A model generated the notes under the pieces. It was not told the origin of the DNA. It made no database searches and worked only from the letters and a program-made list of their open reading frames with translations. The position numbers and the translations under genes are program-made. From Megachile rotundata (Eukaryota > Arthropoda > Insecta > Hymenoptera > Megachilidae), in contig NC_134984.1 in NCBI RefSeq assembly GCF_050947335.1, positions 8,227,926-8,291,925 of the forward strand: a DNA stretch of 64,000 nt, given 5' to 3'. How positions within the stretch are numbered: the stretch's first letter is position 1; every line of letters begins with the position of its first letter. Shown one piece after another: positions 12,120-23,284 of this stretch.

Positions 12120-12535
12120 AGAAAGTCTAACAACTAAATCCTTTCTTATTTACAAAATTTTTCAAAATTACGTTTAACTTGAAATTATGTGTAATTTCTT
12201 ATTTTACGAAATTTTTCAAAATTAAAATATTTACATTGAAATTTTGCACATTTTTGAAATTTGGAAATTTTGCACATTTTTCTATTTTACGAAATTTTTC
12301 AAAATTGTAAGCGTTTAGATTTAAATTTTACATAATTTTGTATTTTATAAAATTCTTCAAAATTGTAAGTGTTGAAACTGAAATTTTACACAACTTTTTA
12401 TTTTACGAAATTTTTCAAAACTTTAAATGTTTCAATTGAAATTTGACACGATTACGAAAGACGTAAATGTTTGCATAAAAATTTTGTACAACTTTTCATT
12501 TTACGAAATTTAAAAAAAAATATAAGTATTTCGAT
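12120..12535. repeat. Tandem repeat of about 60-bp units
   Basis: Six or seven diverged copies of a unit containing TTTTACGAAATTTTTCAAAA followed by GTAAGTGTTT..GAAATTTTACACA. The key 18-mer recurs roughly every 60 bp (for example near 12203, 12285, 12340, 12400). It lies in the intron just before exon 12702. Confidence 0.8.
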
Positions 12536-12701
12536 TATAATCTTATACAATCTTCAAGACATATATGCTTTCTATTTTCATTAAATTGTCATATTCCGTT
12601 GTTCGATATTGTAAATACTTCAATGTTGGGTAATTAAAAATTTTTTTTCGTGATGCCTGAAACATTCTGTAAAATTATTAGAACTATGTAATTGTTTTCA
12701 G

Positions 12702-12899
12702 TGGGCGAAAATCGTGGTCTCTCTGGAGCGAGCAGTATCTCAAAAAGACGCTCAGAATTATTTGCAAGAATACAGTATTAAATTAGGACCTGGAGATGAC
12801 CCGAACAACCCAGCGTCGGAGCAACGTGGTGTTCTGGTGATTAAAAGTAAATCGAAAACCAAGGCAAAGCAACGCAAAGGTGCTGTTGCTAACTGGAAG
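12702..12899 (+). CDS. iav: TRPV channel (Inactive-like) exon: TRP box and proximal C-terminus
   Basis: Exon of 198 bp (66 codons), phase 0 both ends: acceptor ATTGTTTTCAG, donor AACTGGAAG|GTGATA. It begins WAKIVVSLERAVSQ, which completes the TRP box begun in the preceding exon (EKEWVKQ-WAKIV). This is followed by YLQEYSIKLGPGDDP and a strongly basic block with KSKSKTKAKQRKGAVANWK. The conserved tryptophan and the basic segment match the post-S6 region of invertebrate TRPV proteins. The reading frame stays open a further 23 codons into the intron, but splice consensus and homology support ending at the GTGATA donor. Confidence 0.9.
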
Positions 12900-14777
12900 G
12901 TGATACATTTTTCCTTTCATTTTTCTCTTTGTTTTGCTGAATATTTAATACATATAAAATTTCCTTGAAACTATTCTCCTTTGAGAAATTCTTTAAAACT
13001 CTCTTAAAAAGTTTACTGCAATAGGTTATTTATATTTAGCATATAAATGACGCAAAGAGAATTGCACTTAAATCAAAACGAAAATTAATAATATTTAAAA
13101 TAACAAAATATCACAAACATCATGAATAATTTTTTTTCAGAAAAATCAAATAAATGACTTACTTATTTAATAATTAATTTTTTGTACAGTCTCTATCGCT
13201 CTCTTTTATCTACTGCCAAACTAATTTCTTAATTTTATTTTCCATAAAATCCTTTTGTTTCTTTAAGTTCTTTTAATTTCACTCAAATTTTCGATATTTC
13301 TCGTTGAAATTGCTCCTCAGACTTCTACGTAATAAAATGTTAAAGGTGCAAATTTCTACGCATAGTTATTGTGAAAGAGGATGTTCTTATGTGCATAGTT
13401 TTCTTATTTCAGAGCCAGTTATAATTGTTTCCATTTTCTGAAATAGCCTTTCATAGCAATGGTTGGATTTCGTGAAAACAGAATGAATTATTTTTCGTAT
13501 GTTCCACCAAACGCAGACAGGAAAACGTTCAGACATTGATATTTTTGTTTTGACACTGACTTGCTTTAATGAAAGGTCATTCTTAGAGCATTCATCTGTC
13601 CATCGTGTTTCTTTCGAGACAAACAGCATAAAAAAATTATGAATTTTGTAAGTAGGTTGTATTGAAAACTTTTTTAGTTCAAAAATATGTCGCGACGTAA
13701 AGAAGTATTCTTGCAATGCAAAAGATGGGCATTCAAACCTATCACTATTATTTATTTTTTGCGATTATTTTATATTGTCCGAAATGTATTTAGACATTTA
13801 GATATTTTAGAATCTATTCAAATTGAGCTAATAATTAAATATTTATATTTAATAAATAATGATTTATAATAAAAAACTTCATTTTTGGTATTACCTTTCT
13901 CTTGGAAGATTATTTATTTTTAAATATTGTTCAGTACTTGCATTTTTAAATTGAAGTTGAAATATGTTTACCATAAACAATTTAATATCGAATAAGAATT
14001 ATTAGATTCACTTTTGTTGCCAGTATTATTTTACTTTCTGTACTTATGAAAATACTTCATCTTCAAATTAAGATCGTCATCTGTTAAATTACTTTCTCAT
14101 TATCAACTAGAATTGTTATTACATTACGAAGTTCTTCTTCCATTAAAGTAGTCCATTTAGCAATTTCCGCAAAAGTCTCCCACGATAAAATTGTTAAAGT
14201 TGGAAATATTAAAGTTGTTGAAAAAACGTTTTCCTCTGTTGTATATTTAATACCGCATTTAAAATATCACGTTCGTACTTTTGTTTAAAAATATGAATGC
14301 GAAATATGTTTGCAAACGAATAATTTTAAATTTTATTTAAATATTTATGCATATTTAAATTTCTACTTTTTAAATTATAAATCTTGGCCATATCTGTGAA
14401 CCTGACGTAGCACACCTGTTGAAAATTGCGGTGGTAGGCGATTGTTTGAAATTTCACCACCATTTCCGTCATTTAATATTGCCATAGAGCGTCCATTTTC
14501 AGCTGCCGCAACAATTTGGTTTAGGAACGCTGCGCATTTTAAAGGAGAAAATATAATTGTTCCTTTAATTCATGATCTATTGCACGCAACTCGTGCATTC
14601 TCATTTTGATTAAACTTTGTTTGGTTCACATTTTTTAAAACTCTTTTGCATAATAGTATTCGACATATACAGACAAAGTATGATTATTTTGACTGTCGTA
14701 ATCTATTAGCTCACAAGTTATTGTATTTATTCAATATTTGCATTGTATATTGTATTTATTAAATTCCGAAAAGAAGT
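12900..14777. other. Intron, no gene seen
   Basis: AT-rich intron. Short frames at 13387-13716 (minus) and 13687-13869 (plus) have no domain and no convincing splice context. No RNA gene or terminal repeats noticed. Confidence 0.5.
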
Positions 14778-14781
14778 TTAA

Positions 14782-15250
14782 GGAGTGTGACTGGCGGCGG
14801 CCATCTTGTTTGTTTACATCATCGTCTGTCTCACTTGTGCACCTTCGAAAATTCGACTTTATTCAGTGTAGAGTATTTATTGCTGTCTAAATACTCAACC
14901 AGAGCACCCTGTAGTGAAGTCCACTGATGGGTGCTGTACTCGTAAAAACTTCATTTTCGCAATATTCGAGCGTCAAAGTCGAATCTACGAAAAACGAGTC
15001 GTCTCTTTCATACCAATGCGATGTGCGAAGGAGACGAGGCGATTTCGTAGATTCGACTTTGACGCTCAAATATTGCGAAAATGAAGTTTTTACGAGTACA
15101 GCATCCATCCGTGGACTTCACTACAGGGTGCTCTGGTCGCTTTAGTCAGTAATAAATACTCTATACTGAATAAAGCCGAATTTTCAAAGGTGCATAAGTG
15201 AGATAGACGCTGATGCAAACAAGCAAGATGGCCGCCGCGGGATACTCTCC
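14782..15250. mobile_element. Fold-back TTAA element, almost fully palindromic
   Basis: 469-bp element flanked by TTAA on both sides (14778-14781 and 15251-15254). Its two halves are inverted copies for about 225 bp. GGCGGCGGCCATCTTG on the left answers CAAGATGGCCGCCGC on the right; GAGCACCCTGTAGTGAAGTC answers GACTTCACTACAGGGTGCTC; and so on inward to a short loop around 15010-15030. Identity of the arms is high but imperfect. TTAA flanks suggest mobilisation by a piggyBac-type transposase. The open frames on both strands are mirror images produced by the palindrome. Confidence 0.9.
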
Positions 15251-15254
15251 TTAA

Positions 15255-16400
15255 AGGAAAATGATGCTGCAAGACGAAGTTTAATCCTCATTTTAATAGT
15301 TTACTGAAATATGTTGTTTCAGAATGTTAATTTACATTTAAGTACGTTGAATTACGAATCCTGTACAACTTTCGAATGTCAATAGTTAAATTTTGCTGAA
15401 CTATTCCTAATGAGTCGTTAACTGATTAGTAAAACGACAGAATAGAGATTCATTTGTCGAGGACTTAAAGACTTGGAACTTTTGAAACCGTTACTACATC
15501 AGAGTCTTAATATGTAATTATACTTTCATTCCACATTTGATATTGTATAACACGGATCGTTTTACATGCGCTGTCATCTTTTCTAAAGATGAACAGCCTT
15601 TCTGAACGTATCTTTCAGCAGCTTTCAGTTTAAGCTCGCATAAAATTCAGAATGATTGTTTCCATTACATTCTGAAATTCTTAAAGTTTACATGGATATT
15701 CTCTTTATTACACAAAATCAATCAGTATTGTTATTTTGGCTTTTATAATTCCAAAAGGCTTTTTTTATTATCTTTACTGTAATTTGGAACAACTTCATGT
15801 TAAACTTTTGCTAGTTTGTAGGAATTTTCGTTTGATATTTAGCGATAAAGGTATATTGTCAATTTTCTGTATGCAGTTGAAAATACTTCAAATTTTTCCA
15901 ATTTAGATAATTTTCAAGTAGAAAATAAATTAATAAATGCTCAATTTCAATTCGAGTAGTTTTAAATCAAGTTGTACATTAATGACTGATACAGATTTTG
16001 AGTCATTTTTTTGCCAGGACGAGGAAACTCATCTTTTCTTAAAATTTTGGCTTGAAAATGGAAGTAAACTGTGCTCCAGCTTTTCACCTCTTTACGTTAT
16101 ATTGAAGGAACCTACAGGATCATTCGAGCCACGTGTGGAGGAAACTCTGTTTAAATTCGCTACATTTATGTTGCAGTCTCAAAGTTAGGGAAACTTACAG
16201 CTCAGCAATCCAGAAGTTGACTTTCAGGAATATTTATTCTGAATTCTGAAAATAATAGCATTTTATTGTTAGATTCATGGATAACCTTAAGATTTACACG
16301 AAGTCTCGCTAAAAATAAGGACAATGAAATTTTAAATATGCTAAGAAAGATAACTAATAAGCCAATGAATCAACAGATCCACGATAACTTTAGTACTATT
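15255..16400. other. Intron, no gene seen
   Basis: AT-rich intron. The frame at 15937-16188 reads rather like protein (SCTLMTDTDFESFFCQDEET) and has mixed composition, but I see no matching splice sites or known domain. A TATAGAGTGTTCCATTTAAG motif at 16411-16430 resembles a terminal repeat of the TACAGGGTGTTCCA type common in insect MITEs. Confidence 0.4.
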
Positions 16401-17039
16401 AAAATATATAGAGTGTTCCATTTAAGTTGACATTGTAAAAAATCTCGAAGACGTGAGATTTAAGAAAAATTCTCGATGTTTACGAACACCCAAATTAATT
16501 TAATCGTAATTTTTCACATAACTAGCACCTATGTTGGTTTCTTCAACTTCTTCAATAAAGTAAGCTCTGATAATACTGAACTCACTAAAATATAAATTGA
16601 AATGTATATTTTACTATATTCCGAACTTTATTTTTCAATAATTGCTACTTTATTTACATTTTTATTTTAAGCGTTAATAAAACCAATATAAAATAAATGT
16701 TTTCAAAAATTAATTGTTTGTTTTTTTTTTTTAATAAAATTCGTTGAGAAAATTTAGTCGAAAAGGTAAAATGAAAACGTTTAATTTTCAGCATGCAATT
16801 TATTGCTTCAGGCGTTATTTTACAAATGGTATTTCCAGTGTTGATTACTTCAGTAACCTATTCAATCAAAAGTTCAATTTCACTAATTTCATTAATATAC
16901 AGCATACGTAGGTAATCAATACTAAAGTGCCTTTTTTGAAAATACAACACGGGGTTTTTCGTAACAAGTGTAATTTCCTGAAAGGGGTTGTACCTAAGTC
17001 GATTCTGAACTTTTCCTTTTGCGATGCATTTGAGAACCA

Positions 17040-17475
17040 GGGAATTTGGAAACTTGAGAATTTACGAATTTACAATTTAAGAACAATTTTAAAACTTTTG
17101 GATTTAGGAGTATAGGAGCTTTGGAATATTGACAATAGAATTACTGTCAATAAAGATAGAGATACGAGAATCTAGGGATTTGGGGGTATAAGAATCTGAA
17201 GAAGAAATTTTGAAATGCGAGAATTTCGGCACGTTAGAAATTGGAACCTTGGGAATTTGTGAATCTAGGAACTTGCGAACATTGGGATGTTGGGAGTTGG
17301 ACATCAATAAATGTGGGAATCTTGGCATTTGCCGGTATAGAAATGTAGAAGCGTAGAAGATTTGAAATATGAGAATATCGAGACCTAGTTATTTAGGAAC
17401 TTGGTTTAGGAAGATTTGGGAACACCACAATTTAGGAACTTCAAGATTTAGAAACCTAGGAACTTTGGGAGTTGA
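17040..17475. repeat. Degenerate GGAATTTGGAA-type repeat tract
   Basis: Irregular 8-10-bp words such as GGGAATTTG, GAATCTAGG, AACTTGCGAAC and TTTAGGAACTT repeat for over 400 bp. No fixed period and no coding signal. Confidence 0.75.
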
Positions 17476-17479
17476 ACAT

Positions 17480-17980
17480 CTACTGGTATATTTTCTCTTC
17501 GACCGACTTCACACGCTATCGTTGGCTGATTTTCGTTAATAATTGATAAACGAAACCTCAAACCTCATTTTCGCAGAGGAAAATGTTGTTTAACCAGTTA
17601 AGTGTGTTTGACGACTATATCCGTCATGGAGATTTGGCAGAATTTTGTGTCATGGCAACTATATCCGTCGCGCGTCAAATTTTGCTACAATTTGATATTT
17701 AAATTGTAATTTTGGCGAAAACTAAATTATATTCGTAAATTGTCATGTGTTTAAAATGTTTAGAGGTCAACACGAAATGAAATAAATAAATAAAAAATGT
17801 AAATGATTTGAGATGGATTCATAAATTTTTCAGAGCTAACTCGTCATTGGTTGATTATTGCGACACACACTGGTGCACGCTTTGCAAAAACATTGCCACA
17901 GTTAAGTGGTTGAAATCACCTCTTGTGTAACACCCTACCAAGAGTTACACTAATTGTAAGACTCCCTGTATAATGATTAA
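17480..17980. mobile_element. Old repeat ending ..CCCTGTATA, interrupted by a TTAA element
   Basis: The sequence before 17590 and after 17914 aligns, when the 17594-17909 insert is removed, with uninterrupted sequence at about 31120-31258. Shared landmarks are the CAAACC(T/C)CATTTT(C/T)(G)... block, the ..AATCAC..CT block, GAGTTACAC(T/G)A(A/G)TTGT and a final CCCTGTATA. Both copies end with a terminal-repeat-like CCCTGTATA, which suggests an old non-autonomous DNA element. Confidence 0.65.
17594..17909 (+). mobile_element. 316-bp TTAA-flanked element, copy 1
   Basis: Inserted at TTAA (17590-17593; right copy mutated to TTGA, 17910-17913). Terminal repeats are CCAGTTAAGTGTG and, inverted, CACAGTTAAGTGG. 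The copy at 21204-21519 is the same length and runs in the opposite orientation, sharing for example GACGACTATATCCGTCATG and ATTTGAGATGGATTCATAAA. It has no coding capacity. TTAA duplication and CC ends suggest a piggyBac-type source transposase. Confidence 0.88.
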
Positions 17981-18229
17981 GTTTCGATATAATTTCGATT
18001 ACCTTTCAAAATCTAAACAAGGTTTTAAATATGGTAAACTTTGACCGGTAAAATTTACAGAAAACTGGACTTTATGTTGATATTAAAAGGGGAATATTAA
18101 TATCAAAATTGATAAATATTCAATTTGTAATTCTTCAATTCGAATAAATTTCAATTTGAACTTGTTAATCCATCAAGAAAGTATAGGAATATGGAGTGGT
18201 TATTTATTTAAAGTAAAATAGAAACTTAT

Positions 18230-18640
18230 AAAGGACATGACCCAAGTGTTACACGCTAATTTTGATGAAACTTTTATATGTTACAGAACTTGAAAAAAAT
18301 GTTTGACATGCATTGTTTCATGTGTGAATATGTATTTTGAAGTGGAAAAAAATAATCCTTAAAGTTGGGGTTGAAAAAAATATTTTCACAAATATTTCGG
18401 AAACTATTCGGGACATCACCCAAGCGTTACACACCAATTTTAATGAAACTTTTATATGTTATAAAACTCGAAAAAATATTTTACACGTATCTTTTTTTAT
18501 CGACGAATATCCACTTTGAAGTGGTGAGAATAATCCTTTTTGGTGAAACAGTTATTTTCACAAATATCTCGAAAACTATTAACCCTAGATAAAAAATTAA
18601 AAATATAAATTTTTCCGTTTTTGAAAGCTAATAATATGGC
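18230..18640. repeat. Two tandem copies of subterminal sequence of a pogo/Tc5-like element
   Basis: GACCCAAGTGTTACAC...GATGAAACTTTTATATGTTA and, about 180 bp later, CACCCAAGCGTTACAC...AATGAAACTTTTATATGTTA, each followed by a TTTGAAGTGG and an AATAATCCTT block and by ATTTTCACAAATAT(T/C)TCG. The layout parallels the ends of the element at 54413 (CAAGTGTCCCCC...GATGAAACTTCGTAG...ATCTCGAAAACCATACGAG), so this is probably a decayed relative. Confidence 0.6.
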
Positions 18641-19559
18641 GTAGATGGATTTTTTAAAAATTTGTTTGTTTAAGAAATATGTTGAAAATTAATATTGTAT
18701 TGCAAATTATTTTAATGATATATTGAACTATTTTAATTAAATTTGAACAAATTTCATAAATGTGAACTATGGGTTTGAACAAAAAATGTAGATAAATTGA
18801 AACTTTTACTTTTTTTCGTGCAAAAAATATTATTATGGTTTGAGTTATACGCACACTTTATACCTTCTGTTCGGTGCACGACTGGTTTCTATACATAATA
18901 TTCTGGAAAGTGTATTATATTACACTTTTTATACTAATTTATTTAAAAAAAGAACTTGGAGGTACATAGGTGCCCCTATAAAACATGAGACGCGAGATAA
19001 ATACATATGTATTCGTTTGCTCGGCGTTATGAGCGCGTACTGAGGGTAGTATACGATGTCCAAAAGATCTAAAAGTGTTAATTGTATTTCTGTGAAGTAT
19101 AATATCATCACGATTAATTTAGATTACGTGCAATTAAAGAAGTTGTTTCGATTCATTGAAAACTGCCCTACATCTGTGAAAAACATAGTAACTCTGAAAA
19201 TACAATTTCTTTATAATTTTGAGAACTAAGACTTTTATTTGGAATTGATTTTCTAAACTACTATAAACTGTAGTAAACGTAAAAAATGTAATGAAGTTCT
19301 GTATTATAAAATTGAAACGGATATTAGTATTTGCTAGCGCATATTTTGTAAAAGTGACATAGTTTCTATTTGAATGAAACTAAAGTCAACGGGATTATCA
19401 AAATGTTCCGGTCTGTTACTGATGTAACCACACCGTAACCATGCGTACTCATGTTAATATATAACCATACAAACAGTTTTTTATACCTAGTGTAAGACGA
19501 GGAAGAAAATGATTGAAACGCTAACTGAGTTTGGTTTCAAAAATACTATACTTTTTCTA

Positions 19560-19780
19560 TAAGCCGATTCCGTGGGCGAAGTAGTGTTCTCGAGAGAAGA
19601 ATGTCCTCCAAAGGTCTCTAAACGAATGCCCTCTTCCCGTTCTGCGAGGTTTCCTAGTCCCCGCGAAACTTGAGGCCCCAGGATTGTTTTATGGCCCGGA
19701 TGTCACAGCGTCAGGCCCTTACCCCGTAGTGGTCGTCGTAGGACGGCCATGTGCCCGTCGTCCCTGCTTTATTAGGATGG
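19560..19780. other. GC-rich segment of unknown origin
   Basis: Sharp rise in GC within an AT-rich intron (for example CCGCGAAACTTGAGGCCCCA, CCGTAGTGGTCGTCGTAGGA). The minus strand is open (..THPNKAGTTGTWPSYDDHYG..) and continuous with the transposase fragment. It may be the end of another transposon joined to it. Not identified. Confidence 0.35.
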
Positions 19781-20430
19781 GTCACTGGGAATTTTCTAAC
19801 AAGAGGTGCGGGCAGTTGATTATGAATTAAAGAACGCATCTTTATAATTGTGTCCCGTACGTATAAATTACTATGTAAATTTAACGTAAGTAAAAGTGTA
19901 GGATATGAGAGTGAAGGGGGAAACAAAAATATATTTAATGGGAAAATTAATAATTTATTTAAGAATAAATACATACACAAAGAAGAATAATACTTCGAGC
20001 GGCACTGCTATCCGCGACTGTTTCCTTCAGGAGCGCAAAAATACGACTGACTCCCAGAATTTTGTAGGTTGCAACCCGTCGTCAATAAAAGACTATTGTT
20101 TGCTTTATGGAAAAAACCCACGGTCATGGTTACATTATGGAAAAAAACCTACGGTAACGGTTACATTTATGGAAAAATCCTACAAAAGATTTGGTATTTT
20201 TTGCGCAAAATTTTTCCACATTCTATAACCATATACATCCGAAGATTGTATCAATCCAGTAGAGTTTTTGGCAATGCTTAAAGCTGTCAAAGTTTTATTT
20301 GCTGAAGTAATATTTCTTATCAAAATTTGATCGTATCCGGTCCATGGGTTCAGAGAGTAAGACACTATTTTCGAACGATTTTCGGAAAAATACTGCTTCT
20401 AACCATTGTTTGAAAAGATCTTCGTTTCAT
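19780..20430 (-). pseudogene. Decayed pogo/Tc5-like transposase fragment
   Basis: On the minus strand, from right to left: FKQWLEAVFF (about 20.4 kb), SSDVYGYRMWKNFAQKIPNL (20180-20250) and YVRDTIIKMRSLIHNQLPAP (about 19.8-19.87 kb). These follow the order of the C-terminal DDE region in the related element at 55.2-55.6 kb (FKTWLTEVY, LYVYGFRVWKNFVRR, LHTRNSILKL). Stops and insertions separate the pieces, including two and a half copies of a 27-28-bp repeat, TATGGAAAAAA(C)CC(T)ACGG.., at about 20107-20190. Non-functional. Confidence 0.65.
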
Positions 20431-21203
20431 TTATTTGATGTCGATACTCTTATAACAACATTAGACTCCGTCACCATCCTACCTAAGTCTGAAAATATTT
20501 TATTTTGTTATAATTTCGAGAAGAGTGATTTTTATATTGAAACGATATTCTGAATTATTGAGAACTGGTAGTAAATATGAAAAGTGTATATGTAAATTAC
20601 TAAAACTTCACCGTGTGTGTAAATTTTCGGCGAATTGTTTGTGCCCATTATGCAGTTGATTAATTCAAACGAGAACTGCGTGCTAAATTATAATAGGATC
20701 AGTGCGATATTATTGTCCGTCAAATAGAATAGTCACATCAAATAGTAACGCTCAGAATTAGCTGTAATCCCGTTCTGGATAACGTTAATTATTTCCATAG
20801 CCTTCTCTACAGTAATGTAAATGTCAATTACCCTATTATCATTGATTTAATAATAGTGCAAGAGTTAATGAGTTTAAATTTATTTATATCTCATCGAAAA
20901 TATTAAACAGTTATATCTTTATTGTATAGGTTTTTGAAAGCGTAAAAAGCTTGCACAACTTGATGCAACATTAGTTTAAAATAACACACATACCACATCA
21001 GTTTCAAATATAACATTTGATCAAAATTAATACATGAATATTTCGTTCATGGTTTTATTAACACTATTTCTGCCATGATTTTATGTATACCTATTTCGAC
21101 CAAATTAAATTAAACATTTAATTTATTTCTTTCTTAAATTTTCAATTACTTTTTTCTAAGTCACAAACATTTTTACACTTTTGTTTAATATAAATACATT
21201 TAA

Positions 21204-21519
21204 CCAGTTAACTGTGGCGATCTTTTTGCAAAGCGCGCACCAATGTGTGTCGCGATAATCAAGCAATGACGAGTTAGCTCTCAAGAATTTATGAATCCAT
21301 CTCAAATCATTTACACTTTTTATTTATTTATTTCATCTCATGTTGACCTCTAAACATTTTAAACATATTACAATTTACGAATATAATTTAGTTTTAGCCA
21401 AAATTACAATTTAAATATCAAATTCTAACAAAATTTTACGCATAACGGATATAGTCGTCATGACACAAAATTCTGCCACATCTCCATGACGGATACAGTC
21501 GTCAAACACACTTAACTGG
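21204..21519 (-). mobile_element. 316-bp TTAA-flanked element, copy 2
   Basis: Flanked by TTAA (21200-21203 and 21520-21523). Ends are CCAGTTAACTGTGG and CACACTTAACTGG. It is the inverted counterpart of 17594-17909 with exactly the same length. Differences are few (roughly one in ten bases by eye), so both derive from one recent non-autonomous family. It lies 0.4 kb before exon 21946. Confidence 0.9.
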
Positions 21520-21945
21520 TTAATTATAATGAATAGTATTCATTGTATTTATTAACATGCTTCGTTTTGTGTTATGCCTCCTTTTCATATTATAAAACGT
21601 ACGATTTATTCTTGCTGAAATTTCCACTACCTAAACTAAATTCTACCTAACCTTCCACAAAATTATATAAACTGTTATGACGTCCATGACATAGCTACAT
21701 AACTATAAACACCACAATCATAACTATCACTTGTACACTAATAAATTGAATTAAGTTGAAATAAGTAATAAGTTGAACAACAAATTGAAATAAGCTAATC
21801 ATTTTTCATATAAGTATTTTGAAAACAGTTGATAATATAGCAGTTAAATTTTCGACGAATTATAATGGACTTATTAATGTCTGTTCATAAATGTAGCTTA
21901 TGGATAAACAATGATCTATCTTTCCCTATTTTTTTATGTTTACAG

Positions 21946-22055
21946 CGTGTCGGAAAAGTGACGATCAACGAATTAAGAAAACGTGGAATGACGGGAGAAG
22001 AGTTACGACGAATAATGTGGGGTCGAGCCTCTTTTTCGACACCAGTTAGAGTAAG
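21946..22055 (+). CDS. iav: TRPV channel (Inactive-like) exon: conserved RKRGMTGEELRR segment
   Basis: Exon after the acceptor TTTATGTTTACAG, phase 0 start. It encodes RVGKVTINELRKRGMTGEEL, then RRIMWGRASFSTPVRVR, a conserved cytoplasmic stretch of the TRPV tail. Two donors lie 5 bp apart: AGA|GTAAGG after 22050 (phase 0) and TAAG|GTAATA after 22055 (leaves AG). The 22055 donor fits exon 25959 exactly, because AG plus T makes a serine codon. The 22050 donor would instead fit the phase-0 candidate exons at 24794 or 25836. The intron before it is 9.0 kb and holds several TTAA-flanked elements and a decayed pogo-like element. Confidence 0.9.
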
Positions 22056-23102
22056 GTAATAATGATATTGAAATCTTTTATACTTTATATTAAAATATTG
22101 AGTTGAAAACTTTTGTAGTTTCTAAGAAAAGATTCGACTGTTAACCTAAATTTTGTATTTGAATGTCTCCTTTATCTATGTAATCGATTGTACCTCATTT
22201 ATATCTGTACATGAAATCTAATTGTACAACGTATTACAACGTTACAAATATTATTTAATCTGTTAAAATTACTCTGATAAAAAATACACAATCATTTTAC
22301 TTAACATTACAATTTATCACACAACTCAAAAGTAATTATATTAATAGTTATTATTTTATTGAAAGATTATTAATTGTTTTATGAAAACATTATTTATTTT
22401 TCTCTTTTAATCATGTAGTTAATTATAAATAATCATAATAATTTCTCTACTTAAGTATTATAAAATATTAACGATAAGATCGGAAAAATTATAGTTACAA
22501 TTAGAAAAGCATAGTCATCTATTTCTTTATTATATTATCGAATATTCTTTTTCTAAACGCATAAATATTGCAGCTATTACAGACTTTTAGTCTAACTTGA
22601 GTTCGAAGTTTACAGTCGAAACGTGAGTATACCGTGAATTACAGGTTTTATCGATAAAAATGATTCATGGCACTGAATTTCCGTGTTAGATACTAAATAA
22701 AACATATTAGGATATAGCTGTCATTAAATATTTAAACACTTCGCTTCGAGAAATGGTGCAGTAAACTTTCGGTATATACTGCGATTCAAAACTTTCAAAG
22801 TAATTATATCTGCTTATTAAACAAGCAATACTCTATTAATTATAATTGCAAATTTTAACGAAATGTATTCCAAGTAACTTTGTAGGAAATAAGTTATTTC
22901 CTAACCTTACTTTTTATAAAATATTTATCTTTTATTTCCAATATTCCTTGTTCAAAGATTAAAAGAAGATTTTCACTAAAGAAGGGTAAAATATCTTAAA
23001 GTAAAATGAAAAGCTTATGAATAATGCTTTCGAGGAATGACAAATACTCAACATTTATTTCTAGGTTATGAAATATAGAATTTATCTTCATAACAAATTG
23101 AA

Positions 23103-23278
23103 GTGAGGAAATAATATTCCATATTTAACAAAGTTGATTGTAGTGAGAAGATAATTGCACCATATTTAATAAAGTTCACCGTAGTGAGGGAATAATTTCC
23201 CCATATTTAACAAAGTTCACTGGAGTAAGGGAATAATTTCCTCATATGTAACAAAGTTCAGTGCAGTGAGGCAAAACT
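23103..23278. repeat. Three-copy tandem repeat of about 57 bp
   Basis: The unit AGTGAGGGAATAATTTCC..CATATTTAACAAAGTTCAC..G is repeated three times and part of a fourth. The later copies are the most alike. Intronic. Confidence 0.88.
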
Positions 23279-23284
23279 GTAATA

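Noticed and set aside
14887..15272. Overlapping mirrored open frames on both strands
   Set aside because: They arise from the palindromic fold-back element; the two strands encode nearly the same peptide.
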